From positions 58,584 to 122,583 of the forward strand of contig CAXIPT010000056.1 of assembly GCA_964030475.1 (NCBI GenBank): DNA of 64,000 nt. The letters are read 5' to 3'. Source of the DNA: Tethya wilhelma. Lineage: Eukaryota > Porifera > Demospongiae > Tethyida > Tethyidae. Positions 44,080 to 55,375 of this stretch are shown piece by piece. The notes under the pieces were generated by a model, which did not search any database, was not told the origin of the DNA, and saw only the letters and a list, made by a program, of their open reading frames with translations. A program made the translations under genes and the position numbers. How positions within the stretch are numbered: position 1 is the first letter of the stretch; every line of letters begins with the position of its first letter.

Positions 44080-46794
44080 ATGAACTCAAATGAAATACAA
44101 AGATGTGAGCAAACACCACTTTTGAACAACTCTGAGTTGAGACACAACCTCAGAACCAACAGACCTCGAAAATGTGTCCGATCAACCAGCTTTGCAACTT
44201 CTTGTTTTGAACCTGATTCTTTCCACGATTTTGGAGTATAGTATTGATCCTATGTCTTTAGTTCTCAGTGGATGGTATGGATCTGTGTTGTGTATGTCAT
44301 CAGTACTAGTAATCTTTCTAGTGTATCCTCCAGTAGCAATTTTGACAGATATTTCCTGCAGACAAATTTTTTTTAGAGAACTATTATCATACGTACGGTA
44401 GTACGTATAGTAGGAATGGGCCGACTGTCCCATAGACACAATACAAAATGTTGCTCACTATAAAAATCTAGTCAAACAAAATTAAGCCTTCAACGTTGCT
44501 CAAAGGCTCTCACTGACAGATTACCAACTGCATGCAAGGTCTAAATCTCACAAAAACTTTCCTCAGCACTCGTAGAGAGCGCTAGTGGGAAGCCACCATA
44601 GTGCCATTTTTGTTCTGCTAACGTACTTACTTACTTACTTACTTACTTCCTAACTGACTTACTTGAAAAGGATTTCCAGAGAACCAGAATGTGTTGAGCC
44701 AACTTTGACAGCACAGAGTAAGTTCTTCTCATAGGTACTACATTCCTTGATACTCGTTTTTATCATAAACAGGCCTAAACAAAAACTAGAGAGCTTTGAA
44801 ACTTAGTGTATAAATTCATGTGCTACAATGCAGCCATCTTTGTGGGTAAAGTTCAAAGGTCATTAACCCACGTGGCATTATTTTGCGCATGCGCATTAGC
44901 CTCCTCTAGCATAATGTAGTGCATACAGCTGCTACTTAAGCTTTTTGTAGGGACTAACCAGTCTCTGATAGTCTCCACACTGTAGTGTTGAAAAAAGTGA
45001 ATGAACAAGTAGTAAAAATTTCAAAAAAATAAGTTGTGTAGGAATGGGCAGTGCAGTAAAAAGTATTGGAACAAGGAATGTCTCAATTTCGGCACATGAC
45101 TATACTTCATTTTTTATGCCCAACTCTTGGCTGGTTCTCCAGTTTAAGTTGCCCGTCACTTATATTTTACTCCACTGCTTAGCCAACTGATTAGTAGGAA
45201 TTTGAACCAATGCAGCAGGTACTTTTGTGCAGTCATTGTATATTTACGACACTGAGGGTCCATCCATATGAGGGAGACAATAATAAAAATGAAGTAGTCA
45301 TGTGCCGAAATTGAGACATTCCTTGTTCCAATACTTTTTACTGCACTGCCCATTCCTACACGACTTATTTTTTTGAAATTTTTACTACTTGTTTATACTA
45401 ACAGGACTAATAGTCCTTTTTGTTTCTTTGGGTTACATGAGCTCACTCGTGATTCAAAATGGGCTTTTAATTCTTTTCTTTGGGAATTTTACATTGTATT
45501 TTTTAGCTATAATAAATGCCAATATACTCCAATTCGCAACTGATCATCTGGATGACTCTCAAGACTTGAAGTCTTACACTTTTTGGTATGTGTGGACATA
45601 CATCATAGGAGTACGTGTTGCTAGGTCAATTTGGACTGGGTGCAATGTTTTCCCTCAATTTATTCCGGCCTTTGTACTTATTGGTGTGCTTTTATTATAT
45701 TTATCCATTATGTGTTTCCAAAAGCCTCCTCCCTTTGAAAATCAAGGAGAACCATCGTCTGCTCCATATAAACTTGTAGCCAATGTGTTGAAGTACACAG
45801 CTAAACATTACGACATGTACAATGGACAAATACCATCCAGGCTTGATCTAGGAAAAAATCGGTATGGTGGACCTTTCTTGAATGAGGAAGTGGAAAAAGT
45901 CAAAGAATATGTTTGGATATTTTCAGTGTTGTTAACACTTGGTCCTACTTTTGGAATTGACCTATAGTGACTTACTTAATAAAACCGATATTTAATGTTC
46001 ACCTGACCTGGGACTGGATGGATGAAACTTGGCAAATTGATAGTAATACATGTAAGAATGGTGGAATTGAAATAGTAATTGGACAAGGGGGTCTGTTGTC
46101 GTCAGTTCTGGTTGTGTTTGTGATCCCAGTACTATACATATGCCTACCATGCTCTTTCAATCGATACACTCGTGTCATTTTAAAGAAAATACAAATTGGA
46201 ATCGTGATGTATCTAACAGCACTTATTTGCTTGCTCTTTATCGATATTGTTGGTCCAGCAAATAGCAATGGTGACTACAAACCTGATGTCACATGTATGT
46301 GGAACTTCACTAAACTTCATAGTTATAACAACTACTATACTGAAACCTCTTCACAGATTAAAAATATCATGCTACTTATACCAGACTTGCTGAGCACTGT
46401 GGCTACAATACTATTCTACACTGGAGTGTATGAGTTTATTATCATCCAAAGTCCAAAGGGAATGAAAAACTTGTCTATGGCAACATATTTTGGCATTAAA
46501 GGTGCTTCTCAGTCAATTGCTATAGCAATGATATCACTGTTCACATATGGCTGGCGAATTCCTTCTTTTTCCCCCACTTGTAATGTTACTTACTACCTGC
46601 TGAACATAATCCTTGGTCTTGTAGGATTGTCTTTGGTTTCCTGGAGATACAATCTCTGGCAGAGAAACAGACAGTTGCAGGAAACAGAGCATGAGCAGCG
46701 ATTGAATCGAGGCCAAGTTCAATCTACTACTAATTATTCGACTATCTCGCATGATGGTTTGGATGGCATGGTCGGCCCAGCACTTAGAGTGTAG
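44080..46794 (+). pseudogene. SLC15/POT-like peptide transporter, interrupted
   Basis: The start region reads MNSNEIQRCEQTPLLNN (44080). An N-terminal membrane frame follows (about 44174-44390: LSTILEYSIDPMSLVLSGWY and VYPPVAILTDISCRQIFF). The frame breaks at a 1-kb repeat unit (44391-45392) and resumes at about 45395 (LTGLIVLFVSLGYMSS, then LAIINANILQFATDHL, YVWTYIIGVRVARS and YGGPFLNEEVEKVKEYVW). A 1-base frameshift lies at 45965 (TAG), and the second half runs to 46794 (QSPKGMKNLSMATYFGIKG). About ten to twelve membrane segments are visible in total. The family normally imports di- and tripeptides with protons across a membrane. NANILQFATDHL and the GGPF...EEVE block are the features that suggest POT. 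The repeat could in principle be spliced out (ACTAACAG/G acceptor at about 45400), but no in-phase donor was found. A pseudogene or assembly errors are both possible. Confidence 0.72.
44391..45392. repeat. 1-kb repeat unit R with terminal MITE M2 (copy 1)
   Basis: Starts TACGTACGGTAGTACGTATA and ends ACTACTTGT. The right 390 bp (45005-45392) is a separate inverted-repeat MITE (M2): ACAAGTAGTAAAAATTT and GTAGGAATGGGCAGTGCAGT at its left, mirrored at its right, with arms of about 110 bp. Between R and M2 lie an (ACTT)n tract (44630-44650) and CGCATGCGCATTAG. Other copies: 49352-50385 (inverted), 51547-53092 and 53095-55068; M2 alone is at 50951-51322. Confidence 0.85.
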
Positions 46795-46815
46795 ACTTTG
46801 GAATTTATATCTCGT

Positions 46816-46818
46816 GTG

Positions 46819-46901
<83 letters not shown>

Positions 46902-46933
46902 NNNNNNNNNNNNNNNNNNNNNNNNNNNNNNNN

Positions 46934-46972
<39 letters not shown>

Positions 46973-46975
46973 CGT
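46816..46975. repeat. (GT)n microsatellite with assembly gap
   Basis: A long GT run with about 32 undetermined bases (about 46902-46933), directly downstream of the transporter-like frame. The large frames found here on either strand are artefacts of the repeat. Confidence 0.95.
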
Positions 46976-47462
46976 GTACTTGTGTCTGCACATGACATTG
47001 AGTGTGAGTGTGATAATGATTGGTTAATTGTTTCAATATACATCTATATTTTTCTAATTTTGTGTTAGTTCACTTATTGATTTCTACGTCAAGACAAAAT
47101 TTCAATATACAGTATGGTATATCATATGTGAAACATATAAAAGATTATATAACATTCATATACAATAAGTATGCCATTATAAAACTTTAGATATTGCTTG
47201 ACATATACTGCAAGTAAACTTTGTCTATGGTATGAGAAATCTGAGACTTGAATAACATGATACTACTACTTTAGCTGTACTGTGTAGTTGATAATGAGAT
47301 TCACAGCTAGTTACACAATCAGTTGTAGCACATTCCATCCATGCAAGTGGTCAAACAATAGAACAAGAAGAAACATTTTTTGATAGAAGGTTATTCACTA
47401 CTGGCTTACTCAAACACTATCCAAGTTCACCAAATGCTTCAATTCGAATCTACAGTTTTACT
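46976..47462. other. no recognisable gene
   Basis: AT-rich 3' flank of the transporter-like frame. I see nothing supportable in it. Confidence 0.4.
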
Positions 47463-48075
47463 AGCCTTGTGCCCAGGCTCCTCCTTCGTGAATATTTCCT
47501 TCAAATATATATAAGCAAGGAGAGAGCCTGGTATCAAATATCACGTGCGTGACGTATAGGTAGATGCGAGCTATGTGGTTAAAACTGCAACAAGACATTC
47601 ACGTGACGAAGTCCAGGGCTTCAGCATCATTTTTGCCAGTCTACTAATACTGAGAGAGCTACGAGTGGATGAAGATGAAATTAAAGAAGACCAAGGACAC
47701 TTGGTAGCCTCTAATGATTGTCAATTCAACAGCAGATAAATACTAGCCTCTCGTATCAGCTCTTACAGTTCAGAGTTCAGTCTCCTTTCTTCTGTCAGCC
47801 CTCAACAAGACACGCAGACAAACTGACGATCAGCAGAAGGTTTATTCTTTGGTCTTCGCTAGCTGATTCAGAAAAAGCTTACAACAAGCGTACAACAGTT
47901 TTTTCAAGCGTTTTTGTCCATTCTGTCCTGCTCGCGGACCAGGAAAAATTCAATTGCATACTGATGCATATTCAAAATTGACTACGTCACACATGCATGC
48001 ACGTGATATTTGATACCAGGCTCTCTCCGTCCTTATTTTCATAGGAAATATTAGCGAGGGAGGAGCCTGGGAATG
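47463..48075. mobile_element. MITE with about 85-bp inverted ends
   Basis: The left end has CCCAGGCTCCTCC, then GAGAGAGCCTGGTATCAAAT and ATCACGTG. The right end has CACGTGATATTTGATACC, CAGGCTCTCTCC and GGAGGAGCCTGGG in mirrored order. An 87-codon frame inside (47718-47981) has no known motif and is probably chance. Confidence 0.75.
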
Positions 48076-48954
48076 AGGCTAGGTTCTCCCCAGGATGGTT
48101 GATCAGAGAGGTGGTAGAGAAAACTTTCAAGCATTAATTCTTGCGTTTTTAACGCATTCTTTTTAACTAAAATTAGCCACATCATACTATGACCAGTGCA
48201 TGTGGTGTGACACCGCTCTGACAAGCTATAGGGAGAACCCTGAGATGTACTTGAAGTACAAATGGGTACAGGCAGCTTAATATAGGAAAAAATACATAGC
48301 TAAAATTAATTAAATTTTTCTTAAAAATTTTACTTTCAACGGTATCACAGGAGGACAATTTTAAAGATGTTCTACAAAGTATACATGTATACACACATGG
48401 GAGTGGAAAGACTCAGCCACCAGGGCAGTGGCATAAACAATGAACAACGAAAGTTAGGTTGAAAGGATTACAACTACAATACATATACATCAACTACTGA
48501 CACACATACACTATAATAGACTGCATGGGAATACATTTCGTCGTGAAATATTTGGGAGTATAAAAAGGCAAAGCTATATACTGAGGAGGCATACCAACAA
48601 AGCAATAAAAAACTGTTACACAGATAGATAGAAACAATCACAGTTGCGTATGTACCTCTACTACTGACTCACATACAAACATAGCATCTATAGTATACTA
48701 AAAGTGGACTTCCCCACATGGTGTGAGGATATGGGGTACACCCTAAAGGTAGGTTCACAATTTGGTTTTATATTACTTCACACATTTGGTGGCACAAAGC
48801 AACGTAACGCACTGACACAGATTTAGAAACAATAACCAAGCGTACGTTTGATAGGTTGCATTTTGCGTAATATCTGCGTATGAATAATTTCTACACAATG
48901 AAAATGAAAATATTGTCAACCTCCCACCACACAGCACCTCCACACTAAGTACCT
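48076..48954. other. no recognisable gene
   Basis: AT-rich sequence with two loosely similar TACACATACAnn(T/A)CTA words (48500 and 48670 areas), perhaps an old duplication. No gene is visible. Confidence 0.4.
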
Positions 48955-49135
48955 GAGATCAGGGTTGGCTCCTCTTGCTAGGAGCAGGGCTGCTATCTGT
49001 GAGTGTCCGTTGGCCACAGCATCATGAGGGGTGTGTCATTCTCAAAGCCTGGGATGTTGAGGAGTGCGCCAGCATCGACTAGAGTAGTGGCCACCTCTAA
49101 CATGATGACCATGGTTACAAGCTTCATGCTAGATG
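48955..49135 (-). pseudogene. ankyrin-repeat exon fragment
   Basis: The minus strand reads VEVATTLVDAGALLNIPG and FENDTPL, then, one base out of frame, DAVANGHSQIAALLLARGAN with PDLR at a GTACTTAG donor. DTPLHDA(V)xNGH plus LLLxxGA is the ankyrin signature. A 1-base loss at the DTPL-(H)DA position breaks the frame. No further ankyrin exons were found nearby, so this is a stray or decayed exon. Confidence 0.65.
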
Positions 49136-49351
49136 GGAAATGGGTAGAGGGGGGAATTAATACAGTTGAGCTGAAAATTATTAGATATATCACAAAAGAT
49201 CAAAGTAGAGAGTTTAATGAAACTTTTTTTTTTCCAATTTGTTTCATTGTTTCACATGCAGTAACTACTCATTCTTATCACTCACAATAAATCTAGCTGT
49301 CATACAATGAATGAGGACAAGTAAATTCTTACTGGGTGCTTCAAGTGTAAT

Positions 49352-50385
49352 ACAAGTAGTAAAAATTTTAAAAAAATAAGCAGTGTAGGAATGGGCAGTG
49401 CATTAAAAAGTATTGGAACAAGGAATAGTCCCAATTTCGGCACATGACTACTTCATTTTCATTTCTATCCCTCATGCATAGCTATTTATGTGGTAAATGA
49501 TTCAAAGAATGATCTGTACTTGAATAGCTTATCAGTATCACATTAATTTTTATCACATGGTTCAAATTCCTGCCAATCTTATCACTTGGCTAAAAGTGGA
49601 ATAAAGTATAGCATGTAGGATTAGATTAATACCAGCCAAGACTTGGGCACAAAAATGAAGTAGTCATGTGCCGAAATTGGGACTATTCCTTGTTCCAATA
49701 CTTTTTAATGCACTGCCCATTCCTACACTGCTTATTTTTTTTAAATTTTTACTACTTGTTCATTCACTTTTTTCAACACTACAGTGAAGAGACTATCAGA
49801 GACTGGTTAGTCCCTATAAAAAGCGAGAAGCAGCTACATTGGCTGCTCTAGAGCAGCTTGTGCGCATGCGCGTTTAATGCCACGTGAGTGACCTTTGAAC
49901 TCTACCTACAAGAGATGGCTACATTGAAGTACATGAATTTATACTCTAAGTTTCAAAGCTTTCTAGTTTTTGTTTAGGCTTATTCGTGATGAAAACGAGT
50001 ATCAAGGAATGTAGTACCTATGAAAAGGAGTTACTTTGTGCTGTCAAAGTTGGCTCAACACTTTCTGGTTCTCTGGAAATGCTTTTCAAGTAAGTCAGTT
50101 AGGAAGTACGTACGTACGTACGTAAGTAAGTTAGATGAACAAAAATGACACTATTGTGGCTTCCCACTAGCTCTCTCTACGAGTGCTGAGGAAAGGTTCT
50201 GTGAGTTTTAGGCCTTGCATACAATTGGTAATCTGTCAGTTAGAGACTGTGAGCAAATTTGAAGACTCAATTTTGTTTTGTTAGATTTTTATGATCATAA
50301 ACATTTTGTATTGTGCCTATGGGACATTCGGCCCATTCCTACTATACGTACTACCGTACGTATGATATAGTACAGTGTAAAATGT
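49352..50385. repeat. 1-kb repeat unit R with M2 (copy 2, inverted)
   Basis: Inverted relative to 44391-45392. M2 occupies 49352-49759 (ACAAGTAGT ... ACTACTTGT). The R part follows and ends ACGTACTACCGTACGTATGA. Where copy 1 has (ACTT)n, this copy has (ACGT)n (50107-50126). With copy 1 it encloses the transporter-like gene and the ankyrin fragment. Confidence 0.82.
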
Positions 50386-50950
50386 CTCTAGTCATATATT
50401 TTTGCGTTTTAACCTTCGCGGATGAGCAGTGTGAGCCCATACATACAACTGGCTAACCTACTAAGATTGATACTTCTACATAAAGCATATATCTCACTAT
50501 ATTCAATTATTAAGTTATTTACCTGTCCAAGCAGCTAATTAAGCCAGCCAGACTCAAGTCCCTTTAGGTATAGCCACAGCTCAGGCAGTCCATGATCCAT
50601 GATTCAAGCTTTACTGTTTCTAGATAATGCACATTCTACGGGGCAGCTAAGCACTCAGGAGAAGCACAAAGCCTCAAATCTCAGAAACTACAGCATTTTA
50701 CAAGATTCTACACAACAAATTTCTAGATAATTTTAATTCATGAATGTAAGTACCTTCCATTTAGACTCTGGAGCTGCTGTTCTTCAGATAATCTAGTAAC
50801 AGACACACAGACACACAGACACACAGACAAAATGACTACCATAATCCTCTGCATGTACTACGCACGCGCCGAGGCTTAAAAAAAGTTTCTTCAGTTGAGA
50901 GTAATATTTATACTTGCACAAATAGGATTGGGCAAGCATCACATATTATG
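50386..50950. repeat. relative of the TA-end MITE at 6207-6817
   Basis: At 50650-50880, blocks AAGCCTCAAATCTCAGAAAC, GACTCTGGAGCTGCTGTTCT, ACACACAGACA repeats and CAAAATGACTACCATAA appear in the same order as in the right half of 6207-6817. The end GCACGCGCCGAGGCTTAA is a diverged version of the terminal repeat. The remainder of the stretch shows nothing. Confidence 0.6.
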
Positions 50951-51322
50951 ACAAGTATAGTAAAAAATTTATAAAAATTAGAAGTGTAGGAATGGGCAGT
51001 GCGGTAAAAAGCAATGAAACAAGGTAAGTCTCTGAATTTCGGCATATGACTACTTCATTTTAATGAGTCGATTGCAAGTTTGAATTCCATCATTATACTG
51101 AAATGTTAGTCATTTGGCTCATGAGTCAATGCAAGCAATCACTTGACTAATTTGGATAAAGTAACAAGTATGTAGAATGTAGGTACACAGTAATGCATAA
51201 GAGTTGGGCACAAAAAATGAAGTAGTCATGTGCCGAAATTCAGAGACTTACCTTGTTTCATTGCTTTTTACCGCACTGCCCATTCCTACACTTCTGATTT
51301 TTATAAAATTTTTTACTATAAT
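50951..51322. mobile_element. MITE M2, solitary copy
   Basis: GTGTAGGAATGGGCAGTGCG and AGCAATGAAACAAGG at the left, with mirrored blocks at the right (51236-51300). The middle is non-coding. It lacks the R part, showing that M2 moves on its own. Confidence 0.8.
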
Positions 51323-51546
51323 AGAGTAAGTAATCTATTGTCGGACACAACCTATATTCGGACACCATTTTTAGCCTATACAGTAAGCTTGACCATTTGT
51401 ATTCCTATCATATAATAGTACTACTCTTCCTTAATAAAACAGTCAAATTCCAAGCTCTAAACCTATTTAATTGTGACGACCTTTTCCTAGAGATGACCTT
51501 GCAAAAATTTTCTAAGTCCCAAAAGGGTGCGTCAGATAAAAATTAG
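51323..51546. other. no recognisable gene
   Basis: Short spacer between repeats with nothing supportable in it. Confidence 0.4.
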
Positions 51547-53092
51547 CGTACGGTAGTACGTATAGTAGGAATGGGTTACATGTCTCATAGACCCAATACA
51601 AAATGTTTATCCCCATAAAAATCTAGCAAAACAAAATTAAGCCCTCAAACTTGCTCAAAGGCTCTCCCCAACAGATTACCAACTGCATGCAAGGCCTGAA
51701 GCTCACAGAAACTTCACTGGGCACTCGTAGAGAGCGCTAGTGGGAAGCCACAATAGTGCCATTTTTGTTCTCCTAACGTACTTACGTACTGACTGACTTA
51801 CTTGAACAGTTTCCAGAGAACCAGAAAGTGTGGAGCCAACTTTGACAACACTAGGTAAGTCCTTTTCAAGGGAACTGTGTTCCTTGATACTGGTTTTCAT
51901 CACAAATAAGCCTAAACAAAAACTAGAAAGCTTTGATACTTAGCATATAAATTCGTGTACTTCAACGTAGCAATCTTCCTAGGCAGAGTTCAAAGGTCAT
52001 TCATTATTTATCCACTTGTCATTGAATGCGCATGCGCATTAGTTACTCTAGCATTACAATGTATGTAGCTGCTACTCAAGCTTTTTGTAGGGACTAACTA
52101 GTCTCTAACGGCAGTCTTCACACTGTAGTGTTGAAAAAAGTGAAAATTAGCAATGTAGGAATGGGCAGTGCTATAAAAAGTATTGGAACAAGGCATGTCT
52201 CAATTTCGGGCACATGACTACATTATTTTTTTTTGTGTTCAAGTCATGGGCAGTATAATCTAATCCTGCCTGCTATACTTTATTCCACTATTTAGCCAAG
52301 TGATAAGATTGGCAAGAATTTGAACCATGTATGTGATACTGTTGCTCACCAGATAAACTTCATCTACAGATATATAATTTCTGAAAACCATTGACAACAA
52401 TAATTGAGGGATCAAAAATGAAAATGAAGTAGTCATGTGCCCGAAATTGAGACATGCCTTGTTCCAATACTTTTTATAGCACTGCCCATTAATAATAATA
52501 ATAATAATATTGAACTTTACAGCCAACAATTAGTGGTATGTGTGATCTGACTAAAAACAATAGAAGTGATTGGGTGGGCGTGGCTGACAGCCAGACATCA
52601 AAATTGATGCTGCTGGAGAAGATAAGAAAGTAAAAGAACTACAAAGTTACATGAGTAGTGAAACCAGAGGGAACACAACGGTTACAAGGGCATAAGTAGT
52701 GAAAAGTACATGGGTTACTTGACTCAAAACTGCGACGAAAGTTAGTCCAAAAATAAGTGAGCAGATTGTGCTTGATGGTTTCAAGGGATTGTGAAGTATC
52801 AATAGGTGGTAGTGAATTCCAAAGCCGGGCAATACGATTAAAATAAAAGTGCCGAGTTGTTGATAGTCTGGACTGCTTGTGGAGCAGTTTGAATGATGAT
52901 GAGGATCTTGTGTTTCTTTGGGCAAAGGTAATATAGTGATTGATGTCGAAGTTATCTGGAGGGAACTTAATGCATTTGACAAGGAACATAATGTCTTGTA
53001 GCTCGAGCCAGTACATTAAAGGCAAAAACACAGTACATTAAAGGCAACATTCATTCCTACATTGCTAATTTTTAAAAATTTTTGCTACTTGT
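51547..53092. repeat. repeat unit R with M2 (copy 3), split by a LINE
   Basis: Starts TACGGTAGTACGTATAGTAG. M2 begins near 52141 (AATGTAGGAATGGGCAGTGC) and its right arm is interrupted after GCACTGCCCATT (about 52490). It resumes with CATTCCTACATTGCTAATTT at about 53051. The interruption is the LINE fragment at 52491-53045. Confidence 0.8.
52491..53045 (-). mobile_element. 5'-truncated LINE (CR1/L2-like) insertion
   Basis: A minus-strand frame (53031-52639) encodes the C-terminal tail typical of CR1/L2-type reverse transcriptase ORFs: LPLMYWLELQDIMFLVKCIK, then NTRSSSS, FYFNRIARLWNSLPPID and CTFHYLCPCNRC. About 130 bp of 3' UTR follows the stop. The 3' end is an (AAT)n tail (52490-52509 on the plus strand). 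A short CATT duplication flanks the insertion. The layout is that of a dead-on-arrival LINE copy. Confidence 0.8.
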
Positions 53093-53094
53093 CA

Positions 53095-55068
53095 TACGTA
53101 CGGTAGTACGTATAGTAGGAATGGGCCGCCTGTCCCATAGACACCATACAAAATGTTGGTCACTATAAAAATCTAGTCAAACAAAATTAAACCTTCAAAG
53201 TTGCTCAGAGGCTCTTACTGACAGATTACCAACTGCATGCAAGGCCTAAGACTCACAAAAACTTTCCACAGCTCTCGTGGAGAGCGCTAGTGGGAAGCCA
53301 CCATAGTGCCATTTTTGTTCATCTAACTTACTTACGCAGTCTGCACTAAGACCTCAATTTTACCTGATTCGCGCATCCGGTCTGGTTTGTATTAGACCAT
53401 AGGGAGAAAAATGTCTGCGTTTTTATAGGTTTTTTGAATGTTCATATTTTTCTTGTGATAGTCATTCTGAAGATCCTTTTTGTTAAATCGTGTTCTTTAA
53501 AACTTTGTAAACCTATATACGCCATCAAACTGGGCTAGACTTCAAATCCCCTGCTAATAAAGGAGTAGGCGCCTGGGGGGTGCTGAGCAGTACAGCCATG
53601 TTCAGTTCACTGGACAAGGTGATGCAAAATACAGCAGAAGCCTCATCTTCTGTCAGAAGGTTAGTTATTTCCAAGAGTACACTCGAGTGAAAACAGAAAG
53701 CAATAGACTTACTATGATCGAAAACATACTGAATCAAAAATCGATAAATATTACCACTTTTATGACACCAATAAGAAAAAAATTCACCATTGGACTCCTT
53801 TACTTTTTGTTGAAAACAGCTACTTCTATCATTGTAACGAGTGTAGAAACAAACTAGGCTTTTCTACATTCTCTGGTTCAGTCACCAAAACTCTCCAAAC
53901 ACACGAGGTACAAGCGAGGTAGCCATCTTGGTCAACTTCAGAAGACTGGACAAGCTGATGCAAATTGTCCCACAAATCTCATTTCCTGTTCATGTGATCT
54001 TTACATCCCAGTATTGCAGTAACTGTACACACTGTGGATAAGACCTTACCAGTGTAGAGAAATGCACCTGTAAACTCTTAGAAATACACTACGAGTACCA
54101 GCTGTGACGTCATATGTGGGCATTCAATTTGCACTACAAAAGCTACATGTACTACACGATAGAAACACATAATCATATTCATTGCAAACCGCGTAACACT
54201 GTGCATGTGTAAACCCTGCTTGCGTCATATGTTCTGTGGTTTGTAGTGGCAGCTGCCAAATTCCAGATCAGGTAAAAGTGAGGTCTTAGTGCAGACAGTA
54301 CGTACGTACGTACGTACTTCCTAACTGACTTACTTGAAAAGGATTTCCACAGAACCAGAATGTGTTGAGCCAACTTTGACAGCACAAAGTAAATTCTTTT
54401 CATAGGTACTACATTCCTTGATACTCGTTTTGATCATAAACATGCCTAAACAAAAACCAGAAAGCTTTGAAACTTAGTGTATAAATTCACGTACTAGCCC
54501 TCTTTGAGAGTTCAAAGGTCATCATTATCTATCCACGTGGCATTATTATATGCGCATGCGCATTAGCCTCTCCAGCATAACGCATTGCATGTAGCTGCCA
54601 CTCAAGCTTTTTGTAGGGACTAACCAGTCTCTAATAGTCTCCACACTGTAGTGTTGAAAAAAGTGAATGAACAAGTAGTAAAAATTTCAAAAAAATAAGT
54701 AGTGTAGGAATGGGCAGTGCGGTAAAAAGTATTGGAACAAGGCATGTCTCAATTTCGGCACATGACTACTTCATTTTTTATACCCAACTTTTGCCTGGCC
54801 AGCAGTCCAATTTAAGTTACCTGTCTGTTATATAGTCAACTGCTTAGCCAACTGATTAGTAGGAACTAAAATTGAACTGAATTGAATGCAATAAAAAGCT
54901 GTGGTATATACTATTGTACAGATCATTGCATTCGAGACACTGAGGATCCGGATCAAGATTAAAAATGAAGTAGTCATGTGCCGAAATTGAGACATGCCTT
55001 GTTCCAATACTTTTTACCGCACTGCCCATTCCTACACTACTTATTTTTTTGAAATTTTTACTACTTGT
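53095..55068. repeat. repeat unit R with M2 (copy 4), carrying a nested element
   Basis: Starts ACGTACGGTAGTACGTATAG three bases after copy 3 ends. The R part is cut at 53338 and resumes at 54297 with (ACGT)n. M2 is at 54670-55068. The insert is the element at 53339-54296. Confidence 0.8.
53339..54296. mobile_element. 960-bp element with 30-bp inverted ends, nested in R
   Basis: The left end GTCTGCACTAAGACCTCAAT is mirrored by the right end ATTGAGG...-type sequence (AGGTCTTAGTGCAGAC at 54281-54296). The match extends to 30 bp with one mismatch and includes TTTTACCTGAT/ATCAGGTAAAA. The interior has no transposase; its minus-strand frame 53737-53525 has no motif. It sits exactly at the (ACTT/ACGT)n site of unit R. 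Confidence 0.85.
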
Positions 55069-55375
55069 ATTAATTAGTTCTTCATGTTTTGCTGCTGGGC
55101 CAAGAGTGCTGAAAAGCACTAGCAGTAGTAACAAACTCCTTATAGCAGGCATACCTTCTTGTTTATAGCCTAGACCTATACTGACTGAATGATCCCTCCA
55201 AAACAAAATCCCTCCAAAAACAAATTAAAATCCCTCCAAAACACCTTGTAGTTTCTCACCAGATTTTTTTTTTATATGTCTACATTTTTACTAGAACACA
55301 AAGTCCAGACCACAAACAGGGTGCTAAGTTATAACTTTACTGCAACCATTACTCTCAGTTATCAGGTAGTTCACT
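55069..55375. other. no recognisable gene
   Basis: AT-rich spacer containing repeated TCCCTCCAAAA words (55195-55245). No gene is visible. Confidence 0.45.

Noticed and set aside
46534..47068. Frames of 60-170 codons rich in Thr-His or Cys-Val across the GT tract
   Set aside because: Artefacts of translating a (GT)n microsatellite and an N gap.
47718..47981. 87-codon frame inside the 47463-48075 MITE
   Set aside because: No motif, no splice context, and the position is inside a non-autonomous element.
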